Below are positions 6,534 to 7,148 of a DNA stretch of 7,148 nucleotides, in pieces. Numbering within the stretch: position 1 is the first letter of the stretch; each line of letters begins with the position of its first letter. The DNA lies in assembly GCA_002398515.1 (NCBI GenBank), contig DGZL01000116.1, positions 522 through 7,669 of the forward strand, given 5' to 3'. The notes beneath the pieces were generated by a model that saw only the letters and a program-made list of their open reading frames with translations, did no database searches and was not told the DNA's origin. Both the position numbers and the translations under genes were made by a program. This DNA is from Firmicutes bacterium UBA4981 (GTDB lineage: Bacteria; Bacillota; SHA-98; UBA4971).

Positions 6534-6553
6534 GGATCACGCCGGTTAACATG
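6534..6553 (+). repeat. Dispersed repeat, copy 2 (GGATCACGCCGGTTA core)
   Basis: Second exact copy of the 15-base core, followed by ACATG where copy 1 has GGATG. It starts 18 bases after the stop of the tnpA-like remnant and runs directly into the hairpin cluster, so it may mark the deletion or insertion junction. Confidence 0.7.
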
Positions 6554-6557
6554 AACA

Positions 6558-6908
6558 TGGTCGATTACCGACCACTTGTTTCAAAACGCTGCTTCAATTT
6601 CCACCACCTTCTTGGAGTTTCGAGGCAAAGAGCCGGCAAGTGGTGGGTAATCGACCACCCCCAACGGCAATAGTGGTTGAGTTTCGACCACATGTTTGGG
6701 CTGAAGAGGGACTCTAATAGCTCTTTGAGGGTCAGGTGGAAGCTTTTCCACCACTTTTCGAGAGAAGGTGGTTGTTTTGCGCCCACCTTTCCAAAAAAAT
6801 GTGGTCGACTTTGTATCCACAATCCTCATGTGAAGGGATTCTCCGTGATGAGGTGTTCTATATCCCACCCCCTTGAAGCGCAAACTATCGCCCCGGAAAA
6901 GGTGGTGG
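6558..6908. repeat. Cluster of six short hairpins (GGTGG/CCACC type) with an outer inverted repeat
   Basis: Six consecutive inverted repeats: TGGTCG/CGACCA (6558-6563, 6569-6574); GGTGG/CCACC (6642-6646, 6655-6659); GTGGT/ACCAC (6673-6677, 6687-6691); GGTGGAA/TTCCACC (6735-6741, 6746-6752); AAGGTGG/CCACCTT (6765-6771, 6783-6789); TGTGG/CCACA (6800-6804, 6817-6821). Loops are 4-12 bases. CCACCACCTT at 6601-6610 and AAGGTGGTGG at 6899-6908 pair as an outer arm. The arms vary but stay complementary, and several share GTGGTYGA or TCGACCAC. No ORF here has a credible product. Possible identities are repeated protein- or transposase-binding sites, a multi-hairpin RNA, or nested element ends. Confidence 0.75.
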
Positions 6909-7023
6909 CTATTTGACGCTTACGTAGAAAAAGCTTACAGCCGGGTCGAATACGTTGGTCGAATTTCTCTCACTCTCGCGTTGATTTCAGGCGATCACAG
7001 GGAAGTCCCCATATTCCCCGGAA
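6909..7023. other. Spacer between the two palindrome clusters, no gene seen
   Basis: About 115 bases without a supported ORF. GGTCGAAT occurs twice, at 6944-6951 and 6957-6964, echoing the GGTCGA core seen in the preceding hairpins. No promoter or terminator could be assigned. Confidence 0.4.
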
Positions 7024-7148
7024 TGGTTCACCAGGCGAGCCACTCAACTACGTGAGAGCCATCAGATGCGTCCGAGTGGCTCTCGGGAAGAGCCAATCAT
7101 CGACTGAAGGACCTTCAGATCCGCTTGAATGGCTTACTAGGTGAGCCA
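7024..7148. repeat. 53-bp-period repeat array with palindromic 19-mers, runs off the window
   Basis: TGGTTCACCAGGCGAGCCA (7024-7042), TGGCTCTCGGGAAGAGCCA (7077-7095) and TGGCTTACTAGGTGAGCCA (7130-7148) share TGGYT at one end and GAGCCA at the other. They start exactly 53 bases apart. The second is a clean hairpin (TGGCTCT/AGAGCCA, 5-base loop). The intervening 34 bases are also related: the full first and second units agree at 33 of 53 positions, including a shared TCAGAT. An additional arm GAGAGCCA (7054-7061) can pair with TGGCTCTC (7077-7084). The array probably continues beyond the window. Confidence 0.7.

Noticed and set aside
6565..6883. Overlapping ORFs of 79-100 codons on both strands across the hairpin cluster
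   Set aside because: They have no recognisable product or ribosome site. Low-complexity HH/PP/GG runs arise from the repeated CCACC/GGTGG motif.
7024..7148. CRISPR array
   Set aside because: Units diverge strongly, the non-palindromic part is itself repeated rather than unique, and no cas gene is present.

Overview
The window looks like bacterial chromosome with a G+C content near one half (judged by eye). It uses strong Shine-Dalgarno sites (GAGGGGGG, AAGGAGG, AGGAAGGTGA) and GTG starts. The lineage cannot be fixed from the sequence. A multidomain secreted subtilase, a HEPN/nucleotidyltransferase pair and a BioY-type biotin carrier together fit an anaerobic or thermophilic Bacillota-like or deep-branching bacterium, but this is inference.

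Layout. (1) Positions 1-3906, minus strand: at least 1302 codons of a secreted S8 (subtilisin-like) protease. It has an intact Asp/His/Asn/Ser set, an inhibitor-like prodomain, two PKD-type domains, two copies of a glutamine-amidotransferase-like module, an Ig-like domain and a FlgD/sorting-type C-terminal domain. Only the last few codons should lie outside the window. (2) 3907-4470: a spacer of about 560 bp upstream of both divergent transcription units. Its only convincing signal is an extended -10 promoter with an adjoining palindrome at 4431-4448. (3) 4471-5330, plus strand: a two-gene operon, HEPN protein then MntA-like minimal nucleotidyltransferase, joined by an ATGA overlap. This is the arrangement of HEPN/MNT toxin-antitoxin and phage-defence modules. 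(4) 5340-5888, minus strand: bioY, the substrate-binding membrane subunit of an ECF biotin transporter, convergent with mntA and only 9 bp from it.

(5) 5889-7148: about 1.26 kb with no intact gene, and the most unusual part of the window. It holds three 29-bp tandem repeats just upstream of bioY; two copies of a related motif in the opposite orientation at 6366 and 6534; a 28-codon remnant resembling the start of an IS66-type tnpA, with its ribosome site inside an inverted repeat; six consecutive short hairpins of GGTGG/CCACC type at 6558-6821, bracketed by a 10-bp outer inverted repeat; and at the right edge a palindromic 19-mer repeated three times at exactly 53-bp spacing. The simplest reading is mobile-element wreckage and transposase-binding end repeats. 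A structured RNA or a multi-site protein-binding array is the alternative.

The genes do not form one pathway. The protease, the toxin-antitoxin-like pair and the biotin transporter are separate units. The pair and the decayed-element region suggest an accessory or recombination-prone stretch.
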